Shown in pieces: positions 24,224 to 37,400 of a stretch of 64,000 nucleotides of DNA. Under the pieces are notes generated by a model. The model did not search any database. It worked only from the letters and a program-made list of their open reading frames with translations, and had not been told where the DNA came from. The translations under genes and the position numbers were made by a program. Within the stretch, counting starts at the first letter, position 1, and the number at the start of each line of letters is the position of its first letter. The DNA is from Massariosphaeria phaeospora (lineage: Eukaryota > Ascomycota > Dothideomycetes > Pleosporales): positions 558,001-622,000 of the forward strand of contig JAADJZ010000016.1 in NCBI GenBank assembly GCA_011032825.1, given 5' to 3'.

Positions 24224-25793
24224 TGTTTCTACCTACCTACTAGCCAGGCCTCGCGAGGGGTTTTTTTTCCCTTTACCTTTCTTTGTAATTTTTGTACTGT
24301 GCACAGGGCGGGCGGCATCCAACACATCACGTACCGACGATATGCGTTAGCGTCTGAGATGAGGTCGGTCTGCAGCATTACACTGGCGTTCCTTGTGATG
24401 GGGTTTGGTATGGGCACATTGGTGTTCTGCGTCTCTACTACCCTTTTTTAGAGCGAGCGAATGGCGTCGAATGGGGAACGGTCGGTTTCGGCACGGCTAG
24501 CATTCAGCGACGGCGTTTTTTTCCCTCTTGATTCATTCGTCATTCATCTCTAGGGACGTGGCCGGATAGGTCGATATACCCCTACTTTCTCCGTCCGTCG
24601 CCCCCCCGTCCGCCGGTCTACCTTAGTTTCTCACGCACTACATTGTTAGTAGGGCTGACTGATGGGATGGCTGCATGCATGTATGCAAGGACTTTGAAAC
24701 CCAGAAATAATCGACATTCAATCAATGATTGTTAATGAATCTGGCCTGGCGTACGGATGTGCGTGGTCGTGTGGTTTTTGGTTTCTACGTGAAGATCGTT
24801 TATGTGCAGGTAGGTCTATCTGTCTGTCTGGCTGTGTTTGGCGGACACAATTTGTGCTGTAGGTAGGAGGTAGGTACGCCCGCTAAGTCCGGCCGCTGAC
24901 CCGAGCACGGTGAAACGCGCGGGTCATGTGATCGCGTGTGAATATCGCGTTCGTTGGAAAAACTGCGCGACGGCACGCTATTTTACTCGAGTCGTGCTCT
25001 TCTTTTCCCGGCCTGTCTGCTTGTATCACCAACCCAACCCACAAGCTGAGCCGAGTCACGTTGTGGAGTTTCTTGAAATGTCAAATACCAAATACAATTG
25101 AGTATGTATGGATTGTAGTAGTAGTACTCACCTACCCACAGGGCCAGCGGAACCAACAGACCAGATCAGATCAGATCAGCCTCAGCTCAGCTATTCCATC
25201 TAGATGCGCAGTCCGCACTTCGCTCCATCCCATTCCATTCCATTGCCATTTCCATTCCCGTTCCCGTTCCAACCTGATATTACGTTTTAATTGTTCGCCG
25301 CCTAGGATATCATATCGTGAATCGGACCTAAGCTTATACAAATCGAAGTTTTACCCAAGAAACACGGACAAGAGAAAAGGGGGACTCCTGGATATACTGA
25401 CGAATTTTGTTTTCGGGTGGGTGACCAACAGGTTGAGGGTTACGTATGATGGATGGTGGTGGGAAGGCTATTAAAGCGGGTAACTGGGGATAGGGAGATA
25501 GAATATGTTGGATGGGGAAAGTATATCGATCGTTGAGCGGGTGAGCTGAGCAACAGTCGTTCGTTGAGTAGACGACACCGTCAACGAACTTCCCAGAAGC
25601 TCAGAAACACAAAATGGGAATTTTGAGGGTCGCAGGAGATATTCACTGTGCGCCCCAGAGTATTCTCTTGATGGATTGCATGCCGAACCGATACACTGAA
25701 CCGGGCGGGTGTTGATGCGGCGGACTGATGATGAACTGCGGTAGTGGTGTTCCTGTTCCTTCAAGACCGTAGTTAGATAGAGTGTTTAAAGTT
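24224..25793. other. Intergenic with short tandem repeats
   Basis: This holds the TAF2 3' UTR (T-rich tract near 24259) and the 3' side of the convergent BAH-PHD gene. Simple repeats include AGATC units near 25164-25180 and CATTC/TTCCC units near 25227-25270. No coding region was supported. Confidence 0.5.
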
Positions 25794-27283
25794 TCAAGCA
25801 GACGGAGGATCCGTCTCACCAACGAATGGGTCTGTTGTGCTGGCGCTTTCGCTCTCAGGGGCTTCGGCATCGTCTGCAGGCGTTGAATCTGGCATTTCTA
25901 GTTCTTCGTCGTCGTTGGCTTCGCCGTTGACTTGCTTTCTTAAGCGTTGAGGAAGAGGGGTTTCGGCTTCTTCTTCTTCTTCTTCTTCCCCCTCCTGTTC
26001 CTGTTCTTCTTCCTCGCCTTCCTCGTCTTCCTCTTCCTCCTCATCTTCGCCCTCTTCTTCATCGTCGGCTGCACAGCCGAGTGTGATCGCTCCCGGACCA
26101 ACGGGTTCAGACTCTTGATCGACGGGCTCTCCACACTTGAGGCAGTGAGCGGCGACCTCCCAGACTTTCTTTTGTGCACCCTTGCGTAGATCTGTGATTC
26201 GAAGGAGGTGTCTACCATCTTCGCTGTCGTGCATCTGAGCAGAGAAGGCTAGACGAGGAGTTTTCTTCGATTTTGGCTTGATGCAAGATGAACGGCGAGA
26301 CTTGGGCGTCAGAGTGTCGGCTGCAGGGAGTTTGAGGTCGTAGCTAGCATAGGCATTCTTAATAGCCTCCTCTTCTAGACACGATTCGTGGAGCCAGGCT
26401 TGACAGGCGTCGCACTGGATCAGCCGATTATCTGGGTTGGAGGGTTTATTGTCTTTGCAGATTTTGGGCAGCTCCTAGATGCTATGTTAGCCGGAAACCA
26501 AGAGAGGAGTTATGCACCGTACCGAGAGCACTGGCTTCTTGCCGCTGACATCCAGCGTCTGCCTCCAAAATAGGATTTCCCCCTCGGGTTCTTTGTCGCT
26601 CTGATCCTCCTCCGGGAGCCAGTGGATAACCCGAGCCACATCCTCCACCGACAAAGCATCGATGATAGCCATGTCATTACTCGCAATCAGCTCGGTCTCC
26701 GCGTGATAAGGCTGCCGACCGCCGGGGAGATCCTCAGGCCGGTACATCCAATATACTCTGAGATAGACATGGTTCGGATTGCCCGCGCGGATGTCGAGAA
26801 CGCAGCCCACCCAGCCTTGCACCTTAGCATTGGAATTACGAGCTTGCTTGTCATCGGCGCGTACAAAGACATAGTCACCGGCGAGAAATTCGGCTCCAGA
26901 GACTAGGTAAGTTGGTGTTAGCGTTATAAAGCCATGTGCCTCCGGTAGTACGTACTTGTGAATTTCCTATAGCGCATCGCGCTCTCCCATTCGAAAGCCT
27001 GATCTACGCGATAGCGCGTGTCGCTGAGGGGGCTGGCGTCGCGAAATGGGTTTTCCTGGAAGATGTTTGCGGTGAGGTTGGGGTCGGCCTGCTCGTCGTC
27101 TTGCACGTTGGCCCACTCGCTTTTCGGAACGAGCGCAAGGGTGAAGCCATGGAACTTGTCGCCCACCCGGTCCCAGTCCAGTTTCCGCTTGACTCGGCGA
27201 TTGGCAGACGTGGATAGTTGGCTGTTGCCGTCAACGCCGTTTTCTGTGGCTGTTTGCGATGGGGCTTTGCGCTTGCGAGCCAT
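25794..27283 (-). CDS. BAH domain - PHD finger chromatin protein
   Basis: BAH-PHD proteins bind modified histone tails. Exons 27283-26956, 26902-26523 and 26474-25794 join in frame (462 residues). A basic N-terminus (MARKRKAPS) is followed by a pre-BAH block with KLDWDRVGDKFHGF, then a BAH domain at about residues 110-235 (GDYVFVRADD, YLRVYWMYRPEDLPGG, ELIASNDM). A PHD-like finger follows at about 240-340 (IQCDACQAWLHESCL, later HCLKCG); its first Cys pair is incomplete (only KIC is seen). The C-terminus holds a run rich in Glu/Asp. The arrangement resembles the Neurospora EPR-1 group of H3K27me3 readers, but other fungal BAH-PHD proteins exist, so orthology is not claimed. An in-frame ATG 69 nt upstream is possible. 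Confidence 0.85.
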
Positions 27284-28856
27284 GATGAGGGGCAGTTTGC
27301 GGTCGATGTGAATGAGGCTGCGCGAGTGTTTCCAGGGAACTGCACTATTCACCCGAGTCAGCCTGGACGAGATCTGTTTCTAGTGCTGGTAGTCTCACAG
27401 CGGGGTTGTCACCTATGGCGACCGGTCGCTCGGCGGCACAGCTGTCAACGGCCTCGGGGCGTGTTGATACGTTAGTTCGTGCGTCGGACGTGTCACACGG
27501 TGGAACTGGAAATAGGGAAGAGCCAGACAGATTTCAAAGCAGCAATGCACAGATCGAGACGCGATGGACGCGATGGCGCACGCGTTCGTCGTGGTTCGAG
27601 GACGCCAGCTCGGCGGCGGCGGCGGCTACTTAGCCTAGCGCCGTCGAAACCTGGGGGAGACGCCACATTGCCACAGGCACAAGCCACATCACGTGCAGTG
27701 GCGATTCACCGGCGCGCCTTGGCGACTTTGATAGGGCTCGGTAGCAAACAATCGCCTGACAGAGAGCCGACCTCCACGCTGAAGCACTTGGGTCCACAGC
27801 ATATATAAGAGGACCGACTGGCCGACGCACGCCGCACGGTAGCAACATATCTGACGTATCCGACGTGTCCGCAGTGACATTCTCTTGACATGGCGTGAGG
27901 CACAGCTGCGACAGACCCTCTCACCCTCTATATCCTCACGCTCGTGTCTCTGCAGCTCCACTGAACCCGCCGAAGCTCTGACATGCACCCAACATGGAGC
28001 ATGCGCGAGTTCCGTGCCTGTCTTACCGTAGACGTCCCGGTGCTCCACTCCCTCCCTCTCTTTTCTCCTTTCCGCGCTGGCCAAACACGAGGCCAAGCGC
28101 GCCCAGCCTCTATTCTCAGCATCATCAACTGCCAGAACCGTCCGCCGCAGTGTGCCGGACGGCAGCCCACGAGCCTGTTTCGTCCAGCAGCGCATCTGTC
28201 GCGCGGCTGGATGCGATGGCCTCGCGGCCTGGGGAGTGAAGACTCGTAAGCCGCCGGATTGGGCCATGCCGCGAGCCTCCCCACCACCTACCTAGCTGCC
28301 AGATTCACAGTGCACCTCATGAACCGTATCTAGATACGGTGCACTTCACGGAATACGGGCGGCGAGCCACGCGTTGCTTTTCGACGCTACGAAACCTGCT
28401 GGAAACGCGGTGGATCGGTGGATGTGAATCGGGGTGCCTTTTCGCGCCGTGGACTCTGATTCGCGTTTGGCCTTCGGCTGGCGGGCGTTCGTCATCGCCA
28501 TCCCTGCCTTGCCCAGAAATTCCGCGCCAGCTCCACCACCACCACGTCGACCGCCGCCGCCGCCGGCCACAGCAACAGCCTCCTTTCCACACCCTCGTCC
28601 GCCACCTCTCTCGCTCTTGCCCAGCTCTTAGATTCACTATCCGCCCTGCATTCCCCAGAGCTTCCTGTGGAACTGCCCGTCGCTCGCTTTCCGTAGCTTA
28701 CCGCCATACTATCCACATTCACAATCCACCCTTACGCGGTGCCGGCGCATCCGTGGGAAAGTGTCAACACCACGCGCCTTACAAGCCCCGTCCCCGGTCC
28801 GCCTGTCAGCATCGAGCCGCTCACCTGCATCTCTTGCGAATTGCTATACCGTCGCC
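27284..28856. other. Divergent upstream region of the BAH-PHD and CAF120 genes
   Basis: About 1.6 kb. It contains a TATATAAG motif on the plus strand at about 27801-27808, CT-rich leader-like sequence before 28857, and a perfect 18-bp palindrome (28323-28340). Reading frames here look like chance frames. Confidence 0.5.
28323..28340. repeat. Perfect 18-bp palindrome
   Basis: ACCGTATCTAGATACGGT is its own reverse complement. It is flanked on both sides by a similar GTGCAC(C/T)TCA block. It could be a binding site for a dimeric regulator. Confidence 0.6.
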
Positions 28857-31800
28857 ATGGTTCGCCCTAAGAGAGGTAAACACCCGCTTCCTACACCTCC
28901 GTCCCCGCTCTCCCCCTCTCCCGCCCCACAACCAGCACTTGCTAATGCGCTCTCTTTGCTCCTTTACAGTGCTCTCTTTCATGTCAGAATGGGGCGGCGG
29001 CTCACCACACCGACGGACGACGTCAACGGCATCGGCCACCGCGTCCCCCGCTCCCCCGTCTCCCCCGTCTCCGACTGCGAAGCAGACCAACTTCTCCACC
29101 TCATCGACCGTCCTTGCAGACCAGGAATACTCGTCCCCAAGCTCCTCGTCACAGCCCAGGCCTGACTCACGCCCGACGTCGCGCCCCATGTCCATGATAC
29201 AGACGTACCAGCCGCCGGTCATGGAGGTCAGCCAGGACACACTGCCGGAACTGCAGCGCATCTTCACATTCCTGAACAGTCATTCGAACAAGCTGTACCA
29301 GGAGGGCTACTTCCTCAAGTTCCATGATACGGATACGCGTACGCTTCGAACCCACTGCTGCCGCTACTGGTGAAACTAACATGCTGCAGGCGGCCGCCCC
29401 GCACCTGATCGGGTGTGGCAGGAATGCTTTGCCCAGCTGGTTGGCACCATTCTCTCTCTGTGGGATGCGAGCGAGCTCGACCAGGCCGGTGGCGATGCGG
29501 ATGTGCTGCCTACTTTCATCAACCTCACGGACGCTGCCCTCCACATGGTGAGTCGCGTAATGACGGCATTGGTGGCTGCGCTAACCTGTCGTAGATGCCC
29601 TCCATGGTCCTTAGCGATGGCAAGCAGCTGGACAACATTCTCAGCATTTCGACAGCCGCGAGCAACAAATATCTGTTCCACTTCAATTCCTTCAACTCGC
29701 TGACCCAATGGACCGCGGGTATCCGGCTCGCCATGTACGAGCACACTACCCTGCAGGAGGCGTACACTGGAGCATTGATTGCGGGCAAAGGCAAGACCCT
29801 GAATAACATCCGCACACTCCTCGACCGCCAACGCACAAAATACGAAGACTGGGCGCGTGTCCGATTCGGTGCAGGCACTCCGTGGCGCCGCTGCTGGTGT
29901 GTGGTGACTCCGCCGGATGAGAAGGAGTATGTCAAACTTCAGAAGACGCAGAAGAAGGACAACATTTACAACAGGACGCCGCCTGTGCTCAAGGGCGATA
30001 TCAAGTTCTATGACACGCGCAAGATTACCAAGAAGACGTCACCCATTGCGACTGTCAAAGACGCTTACTCATGCTATGCAATCTACCCTCAGTCGAAGCC
30101 GCTCATTGACCAGTCGACACTCGTCAAAATTGAAGGGAAAATCATCATCCACTCCAACCCAGAGTCTGTCACGGAGGGCTTTGTATTTGTCATGCCTGAG
30201 ACGCGCCCCGCCGTATCTGGGTTTGAGATAATGCTTCAATATCTCTTCCCAGTTTTCGACACATTCGCTCTTTATGGTCGTCCGAATAAGCTGGTCTCAG
30301 ACGTGCTGGATACTCGAGGGCTGATGTTTGCCATGCCATCTGACCGGCGCTATGGATACCTGGAGATGTGGGACGTGGTCAGCCTGATTCATAGTGAAGG
30401 CAGCGCGGGTTGGTCTGAGAGACAGTGGAGAAAGCAGCTGAAGGATCTTACCTCGAAACGCATTGCAACAGGTCCTAGGGACAACAACAGCAGGAGCACG
30501 AGTCGTAGGAACACCGTCAGCCGCATAAGCCTGCCGCCGTCTCGCAGTGGATCTGTGCGATTCGAAGACGCCTCGATACGCTCTCAGCCGTCCACCCGTC
30601 AAACATCACCAGCACGACCAGGGGAATTCGAACCTAAAGTCCCACGCCGTGTGGACTCAGCACCGCCCATTAGTGCATTTGCGACCCCCCGCCACAAGCG
30701 CTCTGTGTCGGAACACACTAATGGCTATAAGCAGTACAACTCAGACACTCCATCGCGTCTGGGACACGGACGGAGCGTTGATGACCATGATGTTCCGCCT
30801 CCTCCGCCAGCACATGGTCTACCCAGCGAACCTGCTCAGTACGCGGAGGGATATGACACTTCGGATGGAGAGAATACTAGCCCAGTCACACGTAGCTTCC
30901 CAGAGTTGCAGATAGCACCCACGGCACCTCCTCGAGGTCCCGTAGAATTGCCACCTACAATGGCGCATGCGCCGAGCCAGAGGCCCCCAGTGCAGCCGTA
31001 TCATCCGTCTGCGATGAAACCGAATGCCCAGATGGACTCGGCCACACTTCATCAGTTGGCCGATGCGACGCGTACGCCTCTTCCGGCAGGAATTGCAGTA
31101 GCCGGGGCGGCTGCAGCATGGAGAAGTCAGGATAGCCTGAGTGGCAGGCGAAGCAGTGAGCTTGAACGCCAAGCGGTGGACGGAAGTCAGATGTTTTTGA
31201 ATGCTAACTCTCGTGGCTACGCAGCTGACCAGTATCACCAAAACGTAAATACCTCTCGATCTGGGCATTCCGGCAGCCGGCTTCCCACCATTCCTGCTTC
31301 TCCGTACATCGAGCACTCAGAGTTTGTCGAGTCGCCAACAACAGCGTATCAACCCGCGGGCCCGCCTGTCCCAGAACATGCGGAGTTGCCGGCAACTTAT
31401 GAATACGCTGAATCGCCAGGGTCTCAGATAGAGCCTGAGTTGCCAGGCTCATACCCTGGCGAGGAGAGTGAGATTGGCCCGCGTCCTGGTAGCGGTAGCC
31501 AGATGCATCGTAAACCAGTTCCAGGTCGGTCCCCATTATCCTCGCAAGAGGTACAAGACAATCGTTCGACCACAAGCTCAAGTCTCGGCAGTTTACGATA
31601 CGACGTAGTCGATCTCGACGCCCTCGATAGTCTGAACTACACGCCCTCGTCTTTGTTAAGACATCCCAGCCAGTCCAGTAGTCGGTACGATGATGATATG
31701 TCGACTTCGACGCCAGACTATGCGAGTACGATCAGCGAAGAAGTGCAGCCGCGAAAGCTCCCCGCTCGAAGTGCAGACCGCCCTCGTAGTGGAGTTTTGA

Positions 31801-33011
31801 AATTTGTAGGAAACCCTGATCTGAACCCGAAGCCTGACCTAGTTGTTGGTGACGCCCATTACAAGGATATGAAGCCGGTCGCAGCTTCATCTGAAATTCC
31901 CACGATTGACTTTGGTCCGACGTATGCGCTCAATCCGACGACCAAGCGTCCTGCGACCAGTGGCACCATGACGCCGACCATCTACGAGAGCATGGCGCGA
32001 TCAAGAGAGAATCTTGCACCCTCTCCAAATGAGCAGAAACGGCAGTCTTTCCTCGCGGGCCGAACAATCCCAAATGCCGCGACACATCTGCGAAGTTCCT
32101 CGGCGTCCCCGCAATTCTCAGACGCTCGTACTATAGCCTGGCAGCCTGGCATGACATCTCCAGTCCAACATGACAGACAGAGGCTCGACCCCGAAGAATG
32201 GGTGGCTCATCGTGCTGCCGCTTCTAACCAGCCCCAAATGTCCGCAATGTACACTCATGGCAGGAGCAAGTCGCACACCCCGCCACCTGTGATCCGCGCT
32301 CAGTCAGGCGATTGGTCACATTTGCAGCGAACTCCAGAAGCCATGCCTGCACGTCCTCCCAGCCGACCCCTAAGCCGGCCAGTCTCTCGCGGAGCCGGGC
32401 CGCTGCTTGATCAAAAGCCGACGTCGCTTTCTGCACGCGAGCAAGAACAGGTGGCGCGGATGACTAACACGCCCCTGCTTGATCTTTCGAGAAACCCCAA
32501 CAAAGACAAGCGTCCAGCATCAGCCGGATTGACAGCATACATTGATCACCGGGAGAAAGAGAAAGCGGCAGCAAAGCAACACAGGGGCACCGGTGCCATG
32601 CAAGCTGAGATCGACAGACGCATGATGTCGACACAGCAGCGGCAGATGATGGAAATGCAGCAGATGAATCAGCAGATGGCTATGGCGCAGGGTGGGTATG
32701 CTACGCCGACCTTGATGGGAACGCCTCAAGGCTATCAGCAGGCTTTTGCCTTCTCTAGTCCAGGCCAGATGCAGCAGATGTACCAACAGCAGCCTGGGTA
32801 CTTTCCACCACAGGGGATTTCACCGGGACTACAACAAGGATGGGCAGCTCCTAGCCCTCAACCCATGCAGGGACCATACTTTGCGCAACAGCCAATGCCA
32901 CAACAACAGCAACCACTTACGCAGGCCTACGGCGCCAGTTTCGACCAGGCACAGGCGGCGGCACGGTACGCGCATCAGCAGGCACAACAACAACAACATC
33001 GACGGGGATGA
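28857..33011 (+). CDS. CAF120: PH-domain protein Caf120/Skg3 family (CCR4-NOT associated)
   Basis: Caf120 is a CCR4-NOT-associated protein in yeast; its paralogue Skg3 acts near the cell wall and bud neck. Four exons close in frame: 28857-28875, 28970-29338, 29390-29547 and 29595-33011, for 1320 residues. The tiny first exon encodes MVRPKR; the second starts VLSFMSEWGGG. The conserved region (residues about 95-400) shows the PH-like start LYQEGYFLKFHD, VWQECFAQLVGT.LSLWDA, FNSFNSLTQWTAGIRLA and RFGAGTPWRRCWCVV (second PH-like strand). The remaining 900 residues are Ser/Pro/Gln-rich and probably disordered, ending in a Met/Gln-rich and then a Gln/His-rich tail (about residues 1195-1320). The upstream frame open from 28339 is 5' leader, not protein. 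Confidence 0.9.
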
Positions 33012-34400
33012 AGAAGTGTAGCGAAGACGATCGAGGCACGCGGATCAGACTACGACGTATGAACAAGAAGCTAAAGCTATAAATTTTTCTTGGGGGTCCG
33101 CATTGCGGAAACTTCTACTGTACATGTTTGAGTTAGAGGCAGTCGGCATGGGTCTTTTTAATACTTGGAAGAAGACGAGGGTTTGATGGACTGTGTACAA
33201 ACTTGGCATTCGAAGACGACTGAACCTGGCTACATTGCGGTGGGCGGGTGATTGGTTTTGGGCATATTGCATCTGCATTGGAGGCGGGTTTATCGTATGG
33301 ATAGATATCTCCCTATGAAGCGTGTCTAACCAAATATTGTTATCTTTTTTGATTGTGTGGGTGGCTTGGCTTGTGGTTGTGGTTGTGTGAATGTGATTTG
33401 ATTGGTGAGTGAGGTTGTGGCAATGGGACTGAAGTGGTGCGGTGAGACTCCGTACTGGTGGTGCTGCGTTTGGGTTGACCATGATGGTGATCACCATCAT
33501 CATCAGTACTGCCTACGCGAACGGCATCCCTGGATCTCTATCTCTCTTCTCCTCTTCTCCGTCACCATGATCGATTTCATGGTATGTTTTTATTGCTCTG
33601 CTCAACATGCATGCGTCTGGAAAATTCTTTTGACTGACTACTGGGTTTCGTTGATATCTGCGCCTTCCCACTCTCCGCGCACACATCTATATGCGGGACC
33701 AAGGTTCTGGTACACTGCTGCTGATTCTCTCCATAAGTCTGGTTGGTGGGCATTTCTTTTTTTGCATTTTCGATCGATGTAGTGATTGGTTTGGTTGGGG
33801 GAAGGTAGGTAGGTAGGTAGGCGGCAGGAGTGGAAGGGTGGCGAGACCGGAAAGACAGGACAGGACATAAACGGCGGCAATACCAATTTTCTAGACTTTG
33901 TGCCGAAGAGGGTTGACCTCATTTATCTCTTGAAAGTAAGTTTTTGGAGGGGTAGGTTGAAGGAGTCGACTGCATAACCTGTTTGCGAAGGGGTTTTTAG
34001 AGGGGCGGGTCGGAGGGGGGACATGTAGCGATTTGAAGAAGGATTTGGTGGTTTGGTTGGGATGGGAGGGGAGACGCACACAGAGAGCATAGAAGAAAAG
34101 TATACACGGTTTTGGTGGGGACAATAATTAGGAGGCGTTTTGGAAATAAGAGGCCGCGCGAGCAGAAGAGTCACCGCATGGATACTGATTACCGGGGGTT
34201 TCAGGCGGCGCTGCACGGCATGGTTGACCCATGATCGAAGTTTCTTTACGGTTGAGGCGTTGGACAAGACGAGGCGTCAGACAACACGAGACGCATGGCA
34301 AGGTTGTGTTCCTAGTTTTTTATTTCGTTCTCTCCTTCCTGTGCGCGCTGCTGTCTCGACTGCACACCATTAATCTTCTCGTGTGTGTTTTTTTCTTTTG
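33012..34400. other. Intergenic with an AGGT tetranucleotide repeat
   Basis: This is the CAF120 3' side. A short AGGT/TAGG microsatellite (about four and a half units) lies at 33803-33820. T/G-rich sequence dominates. No gene was recognised. Confidence 0.5.
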
Positions 34401-34429
34401 AAGCCGATGGGGTAGACCGAGGAAGGAAG

Positions 34430-37400
34430 AGGCGCGAACATGAAAAAGAGTGATTTGAGGTTATCGTGCGCGCACAGCATCATAAGGTTCGCGAAATTCT
34501 TTTTGTTTGTGTTATGGGACGTGGAGAGTAGGAGGGAGCTACAGGAGTGAGAAAGCAAGGAGTGGGGGAAAACACCCGCATAGTTGCATCTTGGTAATTT
34601 TTGGTTCAGTTCCGGCTGCGCCGCATGCGTTCTCTGGTGCAGCGTTCAGAAGTAGTCGAGGGGGAAGAGAGAAAGGAACGGGGAACCACATGCACCAAGG
34701 TAAAGCCAAGTTTTGGTTCTTTGTCTCCTTCATGAGTACAGCAGTAGTAATGTTTTTGGTGGTTTCCAGACGGAGGGGGAAGGCGCACGCCACATGAGTT
34801 TGAAGTCTTCAGTTTTTTTTACTCCGCGTCTGCTGCTCCCGCATGCGATGCATTGATAGTATCTTTGTTGTGTAGTAGTCGCGAGGAAAGACGGAAACCG
34901 AGTCCGCATATATTCCTGCCAAAGTGGTTTATTCGGCGTCCGCCGGATCCATGGACCTGAACCAGGACGTTTTAAGTACTTGGTTTTGAAGGGAAGGAGG
35001 CGGGAGAAAGACATTACAGCGGTTGAACGCGTTTTTTGTTCAGAACATGCTGCTCTTCTTTGAGGTAGTTTTCGTTGACAAGTGGCGGAGAGAGACATGT
35101 AAATTCGGCTACCTCCTTTTTGTTCAGAACCTGCTGCACGCATATCACGCTCTTCTATGTAGTCTTCATTGCTAGGTAGTGGAGAAAGACCAAGGCAAAG
35201 AGAAACCGCATGTGCTAGGTATTCTTTGGATTTGGATGCGAGTCTGCTGCATTCGACGCTGGTGCAATGGTTTCTAGTGCTTGGTTGGAGATTGTGGGGG
35301 GACAGAGCGGAGGAACACCATAGGATATAGCGGTAGATTGTTCGACTGCGGACAGCATACAACCGTTGTAGCGGTGATTGAAAGTTGATAATGATTACGG
35401 AGCAGGAGGAAACACACCATGTAGTTGCTGGCTTTTTTTATATAGTTCCGCACTCAACTCATCAACACGGGACCAGCATGAACTTCCTGTCGATCTGTTT
35501 GTAGTCCCAGTCGCAGAAAACACATGGATCAGCCGTTTCCATCGTTTTCGTTCCGGGCCCAACTCATCAGTATTCTTCTTGGGTAGTTTTTCGAGAGTCG
35601 GGAGGCTGCAGAGAGACTAGAAGGAAAGGGGGGAGGAACACCAGAACACATGGGAGGAAACTGCGCAAGATTTCTTTATCCTCCGGACTAGTCATGTTAA
35701 AGTGTAGTTTTGGGTTTGAGACAGGGCGCGAGAGACAAACACATAGTTTGTCCTTGGATAGTTTTCTATGTTCGGCTAATGGAACGGGTGGTAGACATAT
35801 CGGCTTTCTCGCTGGATTTGGAGAATGGCGAAGGGCAAAGGGCGAGGGTGGCGGCCATAGATTGGAGGTATTTACGTTTGAGAGGGTTCGGGGCTGTGGC
35901 CGTTCGTCCATGTACGCGTCATTTTGAATTTGGGAAGGAAAGACACTCCATGCTGCATGTTTGGCGGTGGTTATGAGGGATCGCAGAGCCAGGCACATGT
36001 CCCAGCTCTCTACGAGTTTGTGTATTGTTCACTGCTTGTTAACGAACCGCATGGACCATTCCCATGACGATTTCTAGATTTTCCGAGGCCATGTGAGGCT
36101 ATAACATCTTTTCAAAGCCACAGCTTATTATGTGTCGTATTGGGGTGCTGTATCCAAGTCGGAGACACATTTCACTTGTTGAATCCGGATTCGAGCAGGG
36201 GCCAAAGAGGCATGGTAAAGTGCCATGCACTTATACAATCTGCTTTAGAGTTCCTGGTAGCTACGTCGAATGCGTAGGTTCGAAACAGTATTCGAGACTG
36301 CGTCGTATATTCGTCGGGTCTGGAGCGCTGACTCATAGGTGTAGGTGAGATGGAGTTTGATGGCTCGCGCAGCCGCAACCATGTATGAAGTGTGGAACTT
36401 ATTGAAGTCTGCGAGAAGGGACGAACGAAGACATGTCCGGCGTGGAGGATTCTTTTAGAAGGCGAGGAGGAGAATGCTCATGAGAACGGCACAGTGGATT
36501 TCGTAATTTATAGTATCCAAGAAGGGGTTCATCATGAGATTATATCTTGGGTTTTGATCCAAAGGAAGGAGCAGAGTCTGGCGGAACCCATAAATCAATC
36601 GCAGAGTGTTTTCGTTCCTTCTAAAGAGTGGAATATAGAGTTAAGATCGATGAAAGCGTCTTCGAAAGTTTTGTACAGTCCGAGAGCAGTCGTTCATAGA
36701 CTAGAGGATGCGTTGGCTTGAGTAGTACGGCCAGGAAGAAGGAGTGGACAGCTCATAACGCGATCCGGGTATATTTTTGTTTATGTGTAGGCGAGGAGTA
36801 AAGATGCAACTCATTTCATATTTCGAGTGCAATTTTGCAGAAGCTAAGGATAATAGGTGCTCATACATCAGCTTGTTGAATATCTCAAAATATGGCGCCA
36901 ACGAGAAGGAAGCAGACGGTGTCTCATGTCAATAGTTGTGAAGATGTTTTATCTCAGGGCTGGCTTCATAATGTGCCTTTCTCAAGTGCGTGGAGAAATA
37001 TGTCTTCGTTCGAGGGGAAGGGTGCATATCGAACCATGTGAAGTCTAGGGAGAACGAGCAGACAACTCATTACCAGTAAGTTCTGGACCTTTGGGTTCTT
37101 GCAATCATTCTGAGGAGTTCAAGAGGCGGTTGGGAGGAAGCGTTCGAACATCGCTTGGTGGATCTTGAGTGAGAGATGTTTATGGAGCTTCCAATTTACT
37201 GGTTGGAGTGTAAAGGATAAGGGGTGTGAAAACACATGTCCGTTCGAATGGTTGTTTTTCAACTCTTTTATGCTTCTAGGGGATAGCGTGACAGCACGGA
37301 GATCAACTATAGGCGTTTTATGGATGTCATTTTAAAAATATGTCCGCGTTGAATGAACCTTGGAGATGCTTTCCTGCGGAGAACATGTACCGAAAGCTTT

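Noticed and set aside
28339..28856. In-frame upstream extension towards CAF120
   Set aside because: The product is His/Arg/Pro-rich leader translation. The real first exon at 28857 splices cleanly to VLSFMSEWGGG.
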